A stretch of DNA of 64,000 bases from Cloeon dipterum (taxonomy: Eukaryota > Arthropoda > Insecta > Ephemeroptera > Baetidae): NCBI RefSeq assembly GCF_949628265.1, contig NC_088789.1:4030001-4094000 (forward strand), read 5' to 3'. Position 1 is the stretch's first letter; each line of letters starts with the position of its first letter. Under the pieces are notes generated by a model. The model did no database searches. It was not told the origin of the DNA and saw only the letters and a list, made by a program, of their open reading frames with translations. Both the position numbers and the translations under genes were made by a program. Below, in pieces: positions 25,701 to 38,100 of the stretch.

Positions 25701-28700
25701 TGACGAAAACAGGTCATAAATATTCTGTCGGAAATTCGCTGCGTCCAGCCAACCGTCCGTCTCCTTCGCAAAAGTGCACCGACAGGGTGCGAGGGGGGTT
25801 GACAAAGTGTCACTCGTAAAACAAACTCAATTTATATTTCTGCTGACAGGCAACAAAACGCGCGGCGGCAGTGGCATTGCGCGTAATTCGAGAAACACAA
25901 AAGCCCCGAGCAATGTATTCCCTCTTTTCGCCATGCTACAGGGAAAAAGGTGTAAATAATATCGCCGTTCATTACGCAGTTATTCAATTCGTTCACACTG
26001 CAATGTATTTGTTGCCTCACATTCCGAGAATTACAAAACAATAGAAACTGCTGCTGCGGCCGCCGCTGACGCGAGTGATGCCATATTGCCTCTTTGGCAG
26101 CTGACCGGTGTGATTTATTGGCCGCTGCGCTGGCCAAAACAAACGCACACCCTGGCACCAGATTTGCATGTTGCGAGCACCACGCACCGTTCAATCTCTA
26201 TAACAAACTTTCCTTCCGCGAATCTATAATTTTGCTAAGATTTTTATATTTTCTAATTATATACTCAAGTTATATATTACATATTAATTATATGCTCAAG
26301 TTTCACGGACTCGAAATGTAAATCTACAGTCTCCTTGCCGAAACTTTCTTTCAAGGCTTCAGAAGTTTGTTTGGTTAAGATTTTTATGAAGCTATGGTAT
26401 ACACGAAAATCGCTAAGATAACGATTAACTATAGCAAAAAATATTTTACCTCTCATCTCACCCTGGACAAGTTGTTGAATTTATCAAACAAAAAGTGTTG
26501 TAGTTAATTTAAAAATCATTTTGAGAAGTCTTCAAAGCTCGGTATTCTTGGTCTGGCCCAAAATCCGATGAAAAAATGAAATATTTCCAAATGATCTTTT
26601 ACATATAACTGAAATTACCCTCGTGTAAGTTTTGTAAATCTTATAGTCAATTAAATCAGCTATAAATTTCCCCTTCATTTATTTTTATCAGGCAGGAATG
26701 TTGTGAAATGTTTGGAAAATATCGAGGCTCTTATAAAGGAATGGCTGGCCGAAGTTCTACCGCGTGCTGCTGCTTCGGGCTCAGAATGTAATAAATGAAC
26801 TCTCACCCCATTAAGAGATCCAAACAAAACCCATTTACCAAGTACCTCCGAGCAATTTCCCGCAGGCTCTGCGCCTCGAGAACGGTGGCTCAGATGGTAT
26901 CTGGAAAAATTTAGTGCCAATAAAATTATCGAACGGTGCCACGAATTACCACACGTTCCTCGGATAGATATTATGAATTAGGAAGCGGCGGCGGCGGCAA
27001 AAAGTTGCTGCTGATCAGCTCTGCGTGCAGCAGCAGCTTCCCGAACGTGATCGGGGGTGAGCTATTAGGGGTGAGAGCTGCCGGCAGAAGGGACGACGGG
27101 CCAGACTGCGAAATTAGTTGTGAAAGAAAGCGGCGTACAGGGATGAGGGTGCGCTGGCTATTTTGTGGGTCAAATTTGGTCCAATTCAGAGCTGATTGTG
27201 TGTCTTCACCCCGACGTTAGGAGGGCGGACAAGGGGGTGCAGATCAAAATAACTCGAGACACTCCCCAGGAATTTATTGGTATCCATTTGGAAGATATGG
27301 AAGGAATTGGAACTTGCAGCTACACTATTTTTATAACTTTTAACCACATATCCGTTTATTTCTCACGATTAGCTTTTCAAGAATGGAATAATTAGCTTAA
27401 ACATGCAGACCAGGATTACTGTGTGTTTTCTGACTTCATGAAAATTAAAAATAAACCCAATGAAAATAATTATTAATCAACTTTTATAAAAATAATATAG
27501 TATGTACCTCAGTTTATAAATTTCTAGTATGATTTAGATAGAAAATAAAAATTATGCAAACAAATGAATCCTAAAAAATCAGGGTTTTTTGTGGTTTCTA
27601 GAAACATTTCAACTAATTTTTTGCTATTCTTAATTTTTGGACTAGTGATTTCTTTTCCTCGTAAGTGCGTGTGTTTAAAATTTATTTTGGATCAATCTAA
27701 AAAGTCCATTTTATTTACTATATTTTTATTTTTAATAAATAGTTTTCCCTTTCCATTTCTTTTGTTTTAGGTGTCTAAGAAACAAAATTCCCTGATGGAT
27801 GTTATTCGAGAGTGGAGAGCGAGTGGCGGCTAACTTAATTTTCGCACTTGAAAGTGGCCTGGACGGAACGCTAAGGGAAAGACAAGGGTGTGAATGAAGG
27901 AAAGGCAAGTGCGTTGCGTGCACATAACGCGCGAACCTTAGTTCAAACACGGACGGACCTGCCCAAGTCCCGGAGGAGTTCTCCACACACTGTACTTACA
28001 ATTTGACTAGCTCTGCTTAAAAGAAGTTGGGGTGAAAAGGGGGAAGGAGAGAAAAAAAACGAGCAGGCGAAAAGAAGTAAAAAGTGACGCGTATTACACT
28101 CAAGTGGTAATAAAATAAATGGAAACGCGCTGAGAGAGAATTCGCGCTTGGGGGAGACAGTCAAATGATTTGAACTCGATTTTTTAAGCATGTAAATTTG
28201 GCTAATTGCACTTTTATAGACGCACTAAAAAAAGGAAGTGTTGCGCTCGCTTCAACCCTCTAGCCTCTACTAAGTTTGTCTGAAAGCCTTTTTTTATTTG
28301 GATGGCTGTAAAATAATTGTTACAGTGATAAATCATTTATTGATAAAATAAAATAAAAAATTTATTTTTCCCTATCCTAAACCAGATACCAATTAATAAA
28401 TATTTCGGTTAACATCGTTGCAAAAGCTATTTTCAGCTGAAGCTGTCTGGCCTATAAATCTCTGGAGTAAAACCCTGCGTTCACTCTCGTTTTGTAACGA
28501 TACTGCTGCAGCTTTTCACGCTTGTCAACGCGATTGCAGATCGGTGCCGCTGAACGAAATCTGCGTTTTTTGCCCCAGTGAGAGAATTTCCACGTCTGTA
28601 TAAAACGGCCGACTACACGCTTGACTGCTCCGAACGAAAACAAAGGCGAGGCGCTCTCGCAAAAACCAGAGAATTTTCGTCGCGAGGAGCAGCAGATCTT

Positions 28701-29522
28701 GAGAAATTGAAGCAATAATTGCGGCAACCAGTCGAGGAAAAAGCAAACGCTGCCTGTACACATACATGCAAACAATATTCCCATTGCTCAGCGTATTGGA
28801 ACCAGTAGTGCGACGGCCGTTTATTGATTTTGTTTGGAAATCCAATTATTATTACAGGTTTCGCAAATCACAGCACTTATAATAATTAAAATTTTGCTCA
28901 GCCCAACATTCGACGAGATTGTTATTTTTACTTTTAATGCTTTTAAACAAACTGAAACATTTGAGCTATTTAATTTATATAGAACTGCAGGCACTTTTTA
29001 AATCACAAGAAAATTTTCGCAATTTAAAAAAAAAATTGTTTTTATAATTGCAGAAGATCTCCAACCTTATAACTTTAATTAATTATAAAAATAACTGAAC
29101 ACAAAGGAACAGTAAACAGTTGCTTCTGTGCAGAAAATATGCACTCCAGAAAAATAAATTCTATTTACATAGCAGAAATTAAAACACAAAACGCATACGC
29201 AATTAAGACGAGACACAAATCTATCCAAGCAAGTAATGAAGAGAGTGAGTTTGAACAAGGCAGATAATGAAAAATAAAAAAGGAGGTGCACGTGCCCATT
29301 GTGTAGTTCTCTGTTGGAGGCGGAGGGCCCCTGCTGAGGCGGTACGAACCAGGAGTGAGAGTAGCCCGCCACCGCGGAGGCGGCGGCGATCGCGCTCGGC
29401 GACAGGCTGCCCCCGACGGCACCCGCCCCCGGGGGCACCCCGCCAGGGTGTTGCGGGTGCAGGTGCGGCTGGCGCTGGAACGACGCCGCGTAGTCCATCG
29501 CCATCGCCTGGTACGGCAGCAT
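13737..29522 (-). CDS. trh: Trachealess, bHLH-PAS transcription factor (NPAS1/3 family)
   Basis: Trachealess dimerises with Tango/ARNT, binds ACGTG-type sites and specifies tracheal and salivary-duct fates in insects. The start is the ATG at 29522 ([12 protein letters not shown]; then GYSHSWFVP). That exon's 3' boundary is unsure: GT at 29344-29345 or at 29290-29291. Sixteen exons then join in phase: 23791-23562, 20890-20817, 20396-20307, 18497-18311, 17673-17552, 17430-17222, 17159-17053, 16105-15958, 15894-15633, 15569-15459, 15396-15234, 15177-14995, 14935-14720, 14666-14518, 14462-14382 and 13946-13737, giving 847 aa from the first bHLH exon. Landmarks are: b[47 protein letters not shown] and [48 protein letters not shown] to [20 protein letters not shown]; two GRP-type AT hooks; [16 protein letters not shown]; poly-Ala9; and the end [11 protein letters not shown]. 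The bHLH exon needs two preceding bases in phase, so a small exon remains unplaced. Confidence 0.95.
16106..17052 (-). other. trh intron within PAS-B coding region
   Basis: This 947-nt intron divides PAS-B. It contains a (GA)6 run at 16769-16780 beside a GC-rich segment (GGCGCGGGTGCGCGGGGG), unlike the 53-66 nt introns elsewhere in the 3' half of the gene. I see no exon in it. Confidence 0.6.
18498..20306 (-). other. trh intron inside PAS-A, with CpG-rich block
   Basis: This 1.8-kb intron is mostly AT-rich, but about 19,770-20,160 is CpG-rich (GCGCGAGGCCGCG and neighbours) on an otherwise AT-rich background. Open frames on both strands there are a by-product of the base composition. The block could be a regulatory element or an internal promoter. 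Confidence 0.4.
20891..23561 (-). other. trh intron after the bHLH exon
   Basis: This 2.7-kb intron separates the bHLH exon from the exon ending in [11 protein letters not shown] compact CpG-rich patch lies around 21,540-21,690. No coding exon is seen. Confidence 0.5.
23792..29291 (-). other. Large first coding intron(s) of trh
   Basis: This 5.5-kb interval lies between the initiator exon and the bHLH exon. By reading phase it should contain at least one further small coding exon ending with two bases of a codon. I searched by eye for an exon encoding the linker expected upstream of [10 protein letters not shown] and did not find one. The sequence is AT-rich with short CpG-rich patches at about 25,140-25,270 and 26,980-27,140. 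Confidence 0.45.
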
Positions 29523-29989
29523 TTTGCCTGCCGGCCACAATTAGTAGTTCCACCTTTTAGTTAAATCCCATCAACGCGACGCCCGAGTGTGAAACTGCAA
29601 TTTCTGTTTGTTAACAGGAATACTAATGGTTTCATCATTGACAAAAAGTCTGGAGATAAAAAATTAAACACTCATATGATTTAAATCATCACTTTAGATT
29701 GAACTAAATTTATTTTTGAACAAAAAATTTCTTTTCCAATGAAAAATTTAACAATTATATCATTAAAAATACTCAATTTTGAATCTAGGAAGAGGAAAAC
29801 AATCCGAAAGTAAGCAACAGGCCGAGAAATCAATTAAACAAAGTGATTTTAACTCTTGAGCACCAATATGGCTCCGGCTCCAGAAAAAAATCCAGTCAGA
29901 AATTGCAGCCTAAAACTCGTAGACGAGAAAAAACGCGTGCTGGCAGAATTGAAATCCGCACTGGGGGCAAAAATCACTGCACACTCACC

Positions 29990-30240
29990 ACCGCCGAAAC
30001 TACGACCGACCACACAAAGAAAAGTCGCACTTGAGAGTGTCGCGGCGCGGTGCGTGCCCGTTTCGCGGCCGGCGAGAGCGCGAGGCGGAGTCTGAGCTGG
30101 GCATCGACCGGTGTCGGCGTTCTCCGCGCATCCCGATGGGCGGGTTGCCGCCGCCGAACCACCGCCCCCGCTGCCTCCCAATTGGAGCACACGCTCGCCA
30201 AATTAAACCGACGTTCCCCAAAACGCAAATTTCCGACACA
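29990..30240 (-). promoter_or_regulatory. CpG-rich block upstream of trh start codon, possible promoter/5' UTR
   Basis: About 250 bp starting 470 bp upstream of the trh ATG is markedly GC- and CpG-rich (CGCGGCGCGG, CGCGGCCGGCGAGAGCGCGAGG, GCCGCCGCCGAACCACCGCC). No TATA box was identified. The position fits a trh promoter or a GC-rich 5' UTR, but the evidence is only composition and location. Confidence 0.3.
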
Positions 30241-33200
30241 CGTACACCACGATTGTTTTATGAATCGCGCTGTGTGATGCGAAATTCGTATTCGATTTGT
30301 ACTGCTGTTTATTTTCCTTGCGAATTGGATTTTAGCACTATTTCGTGGAACTATGCTGAATTTTAAATTATCAAACGAAATATTATTATTCGTATTCTTT
30401 CTTGTTTTTATTGGGACCCAAGTTTTCACGAGTTGCCAATCTCTGCGAGGAAATAAATCATTTTATAATATCCCAAGCCTATTTATTCAAAATGTGATAG
30501 GATGGAATTGAAATTCATCAGTGGACCAATTTTTATTATTTATCCTACTAGTAAATTTGAATGCATTTAGTAACGGCAAAATATGCGCCTTTTTTACGTA
30601 CAAAACATGACAGATCATTTGTTATTTATTTGTGATATATCGATTACTTTCCATTTTTAATTTAACTTTCATTACAATAAATTTTGAGTTTTTCTAACTA
30701 AGCGTAAGTACATTGTGTAAATAAAGTCAAAAAAATTTAATTTTTGGTTAAAAATTGTTTGTTGAAGATTATAATCAAGATAAAATTTAAAATATACTTA
30801 ATTGAGTGAACCCAGATTCAAGCAAAAAAACCCTTTGAGCGTGGCGGCTGAAGCCTCCAGATTTTCCTAATCGCGGGACACATCGAAAATGATTCTATTT
30901 GTGACGCTGGTGTCATCACCACATCCGGTGAAACAATGAGAGATACGCATCACGTGGCCATAAATCGCTAATCAATATGCAGCTCTGGTCTTGGGACACT
31001 GACAGGAATGCGTCTTCGTGCCAATGAGCCAAGTGTACAGTTGCCACCATAACGCCGCGCCACCGTCCTGGTCACGAACGCAAAATTCATTCTTTCGTCC
31101 GACAGGGGCCAAAACCAAGACAGCCATCCTTCGCAGGGGGAGCTGCAGGTTGTTTATGTTTCCTGGAATGCATGAGGAACACGGCGAAACGGCGCCAGGA
31201 ATGAATTAATTGTCAGCGCTTTTTGACGCACGGCGTCGAAAAATTAATGGATTTTTGTCCACCGGAAGGCGCGAACGTGACGCTTTATTAGCGACGTTTA
31301 ATTATTTAAACGACGTGATGGAACGAAATCGACGTTTTCCGAATTTAAATTTCGTACAAAAGGCCACGGCTGGTCAGTTGGCGAGAAATGGACACACAAC
31401 AAAGGATTTCAAGTCGGAGAAATAGCGAAGGAGGGCAATTCAATCAGGGTATTTACGGTCGGCTGGGGACGAATAAATATAAATCCTTATCTATGGCCGC
31501 GTTATTCGCCTTTTATATTTTTGCGCCGGTCCGGTCGGTCATTCTCGGACTCGCAGCAGCGCGGCTGATTGATTTTTCTGCGCGCGTACAGCGAGCGAGC
31601 GAGTGCCGCCGAGCAGACGAAATAAGCTCGAGCTGCGGAGGAGCGAAAGATGCAGACAGACGAGAGGAACAAACACGCCAAATTCCCCCACCCACATTAC
31701 GTATGCTAATACGACTAACAAAGCAGCCAGTGCTTACAGATTTGTAATCATTATTGTAACCCTCTGCCTGGCAGACGGAAAATCAGGTTTCCCTGAACAT
31801 GTTGACGTGAACACGTATGACTCACATGCCAATTGCAGCCAATTCTAGGGGAATACCAAATTCCAAATTCCTAGCTCGCAATTCGAGTCGATTTGATTGA
31901 ATAGGATTTCGTCTGTCACCTCCTCGAACATTTTTTTATCTAAAAATTCCCAATTTTTACAGCTCTTCATTGTTATATATTTTATTTGAGCAAAAAGGCT
32001 TCACATGAATGCTTTTTTCAGGTTCGTTGAAGTCTTGCTCAATCGCAAACAATGTACGGAAATGAGATCAGACACAAAAGCTGTGTAGATGTACTCAACG
32101 TTGACTCTGAGTATGGGTTTTATACATTTTAATAAAAGATGTTTCACGTAACAATTCAATGTTAATTTTAATGTGACACATTGACCATGATTTGAATCGT
32201 TTGCATTCTGCATGCGTTTCAAAGCATTTTTTCCTTGCAAGGAGCTCTTCACGAAGAAACCTTGTCGTGAGTTTGGTAGTTAGGCTTTTTGCTCGTTATT
32301 CGTGCAGACGGCGGTGCATAACTTCCAGGGGCTTTTCAACTTGCAGTTGGTAGGAAAATTTGAGCGACGTACGTGTTTTCAATACAGATAATTGATACAT
32401 TTGACCGTGGTGCATGGACTTCGAAGCTAGCAGATACATATTTATTGTGTTTTCTCATCTCGTGTGATAATAATTTTTGTCAATTATTACGTTTTTTATT
32501 TAACTAAGGACAAATAAAGATAATGTAATAATAACGTGATTGTGGCAAGCAGTAGGATTTGATTTTGATTCTTCAGAATTGAAAGTCAGTGTTGAGAGAA
32601 TTAGCTTATCAATAGAAATATTTTGACAGGAGTTTTCACTTGTGACTTGTATCTTGGCATTACTCTAAAAAAGTTTTTTACTCTCCCTCTCGATTGCGAT
32701 TAGTCATTTAGCTGGAAGGCATCAGCAAAAGCAGCAGCTTTTGCGCAAATAAATGACGACTGATTGCCGATAATAACAATATTTAGGGCCGGAAGTGGCA
32801 CGTGGCTGTCACTCACTGCCGCATTGATCGCGGAGAAAGAGAGTGATTTCAATCGCCCTCTCCATTATTTCGGCCGGCAATGCTTGATTTGCCTCCCCTG
32901 AGGTCATTACGCGAGAGGGCCACTCGCGCTCCATTGCCTTTCCATGAATATCAATCCGAGTGTGGCTAAATAATGTCCATCTCGGCGAGAGTGAAAAATA
33001 GCTGCACGCCACTGACCCTTAAACTCTGCCGCCTTGTGCGCGCTCACGGCACGGCAGGCATGCAAAGTTGCAATCAATAACGCGCACGCCGCTCCCCTTC
33101 GGAAACGAGCCGCGCACATAATCTCTTCTTAAATAGCTTTGCATACACTCGCTCACTTTTATTAGCGCAGCCAGCACCTGTTGACTTCCGCACCACACGA

Positions 33201-34862
33201 CATTATTTGCTTTATATAATTCCCATGATTTCAGAGGTTCAACACTGAAGATTTGGCTCAAAATTCAATTATATCAGTGCTGATCAGGCTTAAAAGTAGA
33301 GCGCTCTTCAAAAAGCGTATTATCTGCGCAGTTAGAGGGAAATGACGCATTGCGAAATAAAATATTAAAAGCCAGACAATTTTTTTATCAATTAAAGCTT
33401 GATTTTCGTACATAAAAAATCAATCTAAACAGAGGCTTCAAAGTTGTAAGACAAAATACGGAAAGATAAATCTCCAAAATCTTCATGCATTTTAAACGCA
33501 TGCAACAATTATAAAAATATAAAAGTGAAAATTATAATATAATTCTTGGATGTTTTTTACTATGTATTTTAAATTGTTTATGTGGAAGGACAGCTTTATT
33601 TACATAACACATTAATTCAAACCATGGTTTTTCATTATTGTGAATACGTCGCTGATTTTTTTCCAGTGCTATTATGACTTCTGTGTGCTTTGATTATTGC
33701 GCACGGGATCTATTTTTATGTAAATTTCGTTTCTTTAGTTCTAGCAAGAAAATAAAACAGGTTCCTACCGCAACATCTTAAAAAGGAAAAATTCAGTTCC
33801 ATTTCTGTCGAGCAGAGTTGCTGAGTTGGCTAATACCGTCAAATTATCCCTGTGGCGGCGCGTCAATAGCGCGCAAATATGATTATGAAATATGACATGC
33901 TCTAATTCGCCCTCCTCTCCCCGGACGTCCTGCCGCCCTCGCGCCAATTGAGCAATATTATGGCGCGACACGGGATAAATTCCCTGTAGAAATTATCTTG
34001 CACGGCGACACATAAGCGCGTTAATAGTTCTCAGGGGATTACACGGGCGGCTCCGTTTCTTGCAGGAGCAAAATTAAGGCAGGACGCTGCTCGCCGTCTT
34101 CTTATTAACTCATATTTCATAATTGTCTTGGGGACAAACGCGTGTCTTTCTGACACACCATAGCGTGTTTTAGACCTTGATGAAGAGACGTACAGGAACA
34201 GCAAGAAAACAGTAAAAGAGGATATACATTGCGAAAATCATCCTTAATTGTCACTTACAGTGGAGGTTTAAATTTTGTTTATCTTTATTTGAAATATTAT
34301 CTAAATAAGATTAGGAAAAAGCTAAGATTTTTTTAGATTTTTCAACAATGCAAAAAGTTCTTAATTGTAAAAATCAGTTAATTCGCTCTGGAAGAGGTGA
34401 TTGTCAGCACCAATTGCTCTCGGACCATTGACACCCAAATTTTAGTGATGCATAAATTGCTAAACAATCGCTGCAAAAATAAAAATTCAACCCTTTGTTA
34501 GAGGCTACAAAAGCAATCGCCACTGCAATAGTGAATTGTTTGATTTCAAATGGTAAAGACCGTTGAAGTAAGAATTTTAAACAACTGAGCTGTCCATTGT
34601 TGAAACTGTGAATTTCATCTAACGTGCTATGACCACATCCGTTAATCCAAGAGAAATTCGAACTGCGAAAATGACTGAAGAAGTGCAATAAAATCTCTAC
34701 ATAATGATATTAGCTATCCTTGCTTTGATTGATGTAACAATTTCTTCCTATTCTATATCCTTTACTTAAATTTAAAAACTTTTGAACTCAACCTTCGTTC
34801 AATGAAATCAGAGGGAAATGTAAAGCAGACAAGAAGAATTTATGAATTTTAGATATGAAAAA
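30241..34862. other. Non-coding region upstream of trh
   Basis: I see no convincing gene in these 4.6 kb. It alternates AT-rich stretches with moderate-GC blocks (about 30,900-31,700 and 32,800-33,120). CACGTG E-boxes occur at about 30,953 and 32,799. Short open frames lack start context, splice signals and any recognisable domain. Confidence 0.5.
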
Positions 34863-34868
34863 TTTATT
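34863..34868 (-). terminator. Poly(A) signal of the arginine-rich microgene
   Basis: AATAAA on the minus strand, 23 nt after the stop codon at 34,891. This matches a very short 3' UTR. Confidence 0.65.
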
Positions 34869-34890
34869 ATTAGAGCAAATCGAAGAGACC

Positions 34891-35115
34891 TCAGCGGCGG
34901 TAGGAGCGGGAGCGGGACCTGGAGCGGCGACGACGACGCCGGCGGCGGCGGTCGACCTCAGTGGAAGAGCTGCTGGCGGGGGCTGAGTTCATCCTCCTCC
35001 TTCTGCGACGCCTCATCCTGCGCATCAGGTTCAAAAAGGGCTCGGCGGCCTCGATGATTTCACCGACCAGCTTGTCGGATGAGCTTTCCACGGGATCGGA
35101 TGTCTTGTTGGCCAT
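34891..35115 (-). CDS. Intronless arginine-rich 74-aa protein, protamine-like
   Basis: This single uninterrupted ORF of 74 codons is not tied to any family by recognisable homology. Residues 1-30 are neutral to acidic (MANKTSDPVESSSDKLVGEI, then an IIEAAEPFLNL helix). The rest is extremely basic: MRRM, seven Arg, a Ser/Ala/Pro linker, nine Arg, and the ending SRSRSRSYRR. Arginine makes up 23 of 74 residues, with one Lys-poor half and no Cys. The Arg codons are mixed (CGC, CGT, CGG, AGG, AGA), so this is not a simple triplet repeat. A TATA box and Initiator sit correctly upstream and AATAAA lies 23 nt after the stop, giving a transcript of about 300 nt. A small intronless arginine-cluster protein with RS/SY repeats fits a sperm nuclear basic protein; the acidic leader could be a processed or masking segment. 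Alternatives are an SR-like RNA-binding peptide or a nucleolar protein. Confidence 0.7.
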   Translation of the reverse strand: MANKTSDPVESSSDKLVGEIIEAAEPFLNLMRRMRRRRRRRMNSAPASSSSTEVDRRRRRRRRRSRSRSRSYRR

Positions 35116-35153
35116 GCTGATAGTGAGTTCTCTCAGCCCGAGTTCGTCAACCA

Positions 35154-35189
35154 GAATGACGTTCCGCGCCGAACACACCTTCTTTTATA
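35154..35189 (-). promoter_or_regulatory. TATA box plus Initiator core promoter of the arginine-rich microgene
   Basis: On the minus strand, TATAAAAG occupies 35189-35182 and TCATTC, a perfect match to the arthropod Initiator TCAKTY, occupies 35159-35154. The expected +1 A at 35157 is 32 bp from the first T of the TATA box, the canonical spacing. The predicted 5' UTR is 41-42 nt. Confidence 0.7.
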
Positions 35190-38100
35190 ACCCAACAATA
35201 GGCACCCACTCGACAACAATCCACGTCTAGTAATTTTCGTGATTGTCATGTCAAGAGAGTCGATTGAGATCAATTTTGGCATTGTTGGATCGAATTTTAG
35301 AAAACGAAATTTGAGAATTTAATGAAAGTTGAAGAATTTATGTTTGGAAACCCTCTGCAGGTTCATAAAATCAAGCAGGAAATTATTCCATTAAAAACAA
35401 ACTAAGGAAGGGAGATATTTCACGAATCTCGCCCGCAGAATTTATCACAGCAGCTGCAGCAGCAAGGAAAGTAGAAAATTGCCCCTTTGCTTTCTGCCAG
35501 CGATAAAATTCTGTTCCTCGCGTCGCGATGAATTACGGCGGCGGCAGTGAATTAAAAAAGACGCGTCGTTTTTCACAAGTATCTGCAAACTAGGTGTTTA
35601 AAAATTAAATTACTCGTCGCTTATCTGCTCGGCAGTTAAAATGTCTGCCCGACGGGGGTGTTTTTATTTAAGCGGCACGCCCTTATCAGCAGCCCGCTAT
35701 CTCCCTTTAATGGACCCGATTCCGCCGCAGGAATGTAGCTTCTCAGAACTCTCTGCGCAACTTTATGGCCCTTTGAATTGTGCATACGCACAGCCATACA
35801 AACATTACGCCGCGCCGAGCACGAGAGGCATTCATACACCGCCTATATTACAATTATCTCTAATTGCTCGCTGTAATTTATTAATTAGAGAGGCACGTGT
35901 GCGTCTCGGTCCGACGATTAGAGCGGCTGCGTCGGTATGGCATTTCCTCGCACTTAACGTTTTGGCAAAATTTCAGCCTTCATTCCTATTGCAGATTGCT
36001 GGGCTAGGAACACGAGATGTTTCTGGAAGAATTATTAAAGATTCGAAGGAACATTCTCGTTATGGAAATGAGTTCTAAAAAATTTAATTAAAATTCAGTT
36101 TTAATTCATCATCTCCAAACCTAAAAGGATGTCATAACTTCCTGGTTTAAACTAAATGCAAGCCTTTTTAATTTTATGAAACAAAGAATTTAAAATTACG
36201 AGCATTTGAATTATCCAAAACAGCAACCTACTGTTGTTCAACAATTGAGAATCTTGCTGGTGTTTCTCTGTCTGTGACCGAAAGGGGAGACTTCGTCACA
36301 TGTAACGGCGCTTTCACCCTTTTGTTTTATCAAATTTCGTAACTACCCACCCGAGAGGCGCATAATGCGCCTTATCAGATTGGCTCAGCAGAGCAGAGCG
36401 CATATTTTCTTCCAAGCCGCTTTAATTAATTGTTGCAGCGGCCGAAATTTGCCCTCTGATATGTCGGAGAGATAATGCTCCTCCGGCACTGCCGTTTTAT
36501 TATTTTTTAACCCCCGCAGAAACATTCATTTCCAGCAAATAGTAAAACAAACGAGCACAGGACCACTGCAGAGTATTAACTTTGCCGGATAAGCTTCTCT
36601 CTACTTAACTATTTGACCTATATGAAATTTGGTTTCCTAATTATTTCAACTTTTGTTTATCGTTTTGGGCCAGCAGAGCCGTGCCTGCCCTGCCAACATT
36701 CAATCAAAAATATCGAGAGGTTCACTCAATAATTTTTATTGCTCTAAATTTCATGTTGATCTACGAAACATAAAACATACCTTATTGACAACGTCTGGCT
36801 GCTACAAAATAATGTACTTTTCTACAGTAATGGAAATTGAGAGAATTTTATTTTAATTCTAATATAATTATCGTTAAAAATAAATTTTGATTTGAAAATT
36901 ACAATTCTCTTTGGAAGCAGAATTGTAATATTCGATAAATTACCGTTTCCAAGGCAAAGTTTAAATCGCAGTGTGACCGGCAACGCAGAGTCGGAAGGGA
37001 AAAGTGCCGTTCCTGTACCATCTCATTAGGGATGCATCGCGAGCTTCGGCCGAGATGAGCAAGAGACTTTCGTCTCGTCTCGAGCCGCTCATCCGAAGAA
37101 AGAGACGCGCGCGTGCCTTTGTCGAGAGGCGAGGATCCGTTTTATTGGAGGCTGGGGATTTTTACCTGCTTTTTAACTCTGCTCAGCCCTCGCAGAAAGG
37201 AAGGAAAGAGTGAAGAAGAGACAATGAGCGCAATTCGAGCGGCGCCCGCTTTAAAATGCGGCGCGCACGGGGGAGGAGGATGCGACGTGCAGGGGGAGCG
37301 ATGCCTTTAAACACATGTCGTGTGGTTGTGTCACAATTTTTATTGAGTTTTAAAATTTCTTTTATTCCCCCAGTCGCAATTCGCGGGCGCGCCGAGAGCA
37401 GGAAATAAACTCCTTACTTGACATATTTTAAATTTGAATAATGTTATTACTGCTTGCTGGTGTGCGCGCGGGGAACTTTTTCGGGGCTTTGTAAGTGTAA
37501 GACTCTAGCTCCTCTTCTTTGCAGCTTCATTTTATTGCCGAGTGGGATTTGTAACCTTATTACTCTCAGTGCGCGTATTTACATCAGGCACTTCTCTCTA
37601 ACAAAAATGAGTTACGCTCTGTTTCACCTCTCAAACATTAACTGCTGCTCGTAAATTTGCAAGTTTTCTCATTTGCACTCTGGACACGCATCCCCTCGTT
37701 TGCAAAATTTTGGTTTGATAAAGCAGAAAGCAAGGGAAATTTGCTAAAATTGTAAGAAGCGAGGATGAAATTTACGTTTTTTCACAATTGATTTCAACAA
37801 TAACAAGCAAAAGGTAATCATTTATGTGTCTATATTTATAATTTGATTTTTTCTGTGCAAATTAAGTTGAATAACCAATTAAGTACAAGAGGTACATAGG
37901 TTTACAAATGAAATTGGTCCTTAGAATATATACAACCACTAAAAAATATTTTCTTCATCCCTTCCTCATAGTTTGAACTAAATCGCAGTTTGCAAACTTC
38001 TTGGCAAAACAGCCGAGAACACATTCAAACAATCTTGCAGACTGTGCGGCAATCAAATATGCAAATTTGCAGCATTAAAGTCTCCATTTGAGCACCGCCG

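Noticed and set aside
29849..30366. Several overlapping open frames on both strands upstream of trh
   Set aside because: They arise from a CpG-rich block poor in stop codons, have no domain, and compete with each other on both strands.
35641..36078. 145-codon open frame on the plus strand upstream of trh
   Set aside because: It is the longest open frame in the gene-poor part and has an A-rich start context. It shows no domain, no low-complexity signature of a real protein, no TATA/Initiator pair and no nearby spliced partner, so I treat it as chance in a GC-moderate stretch.
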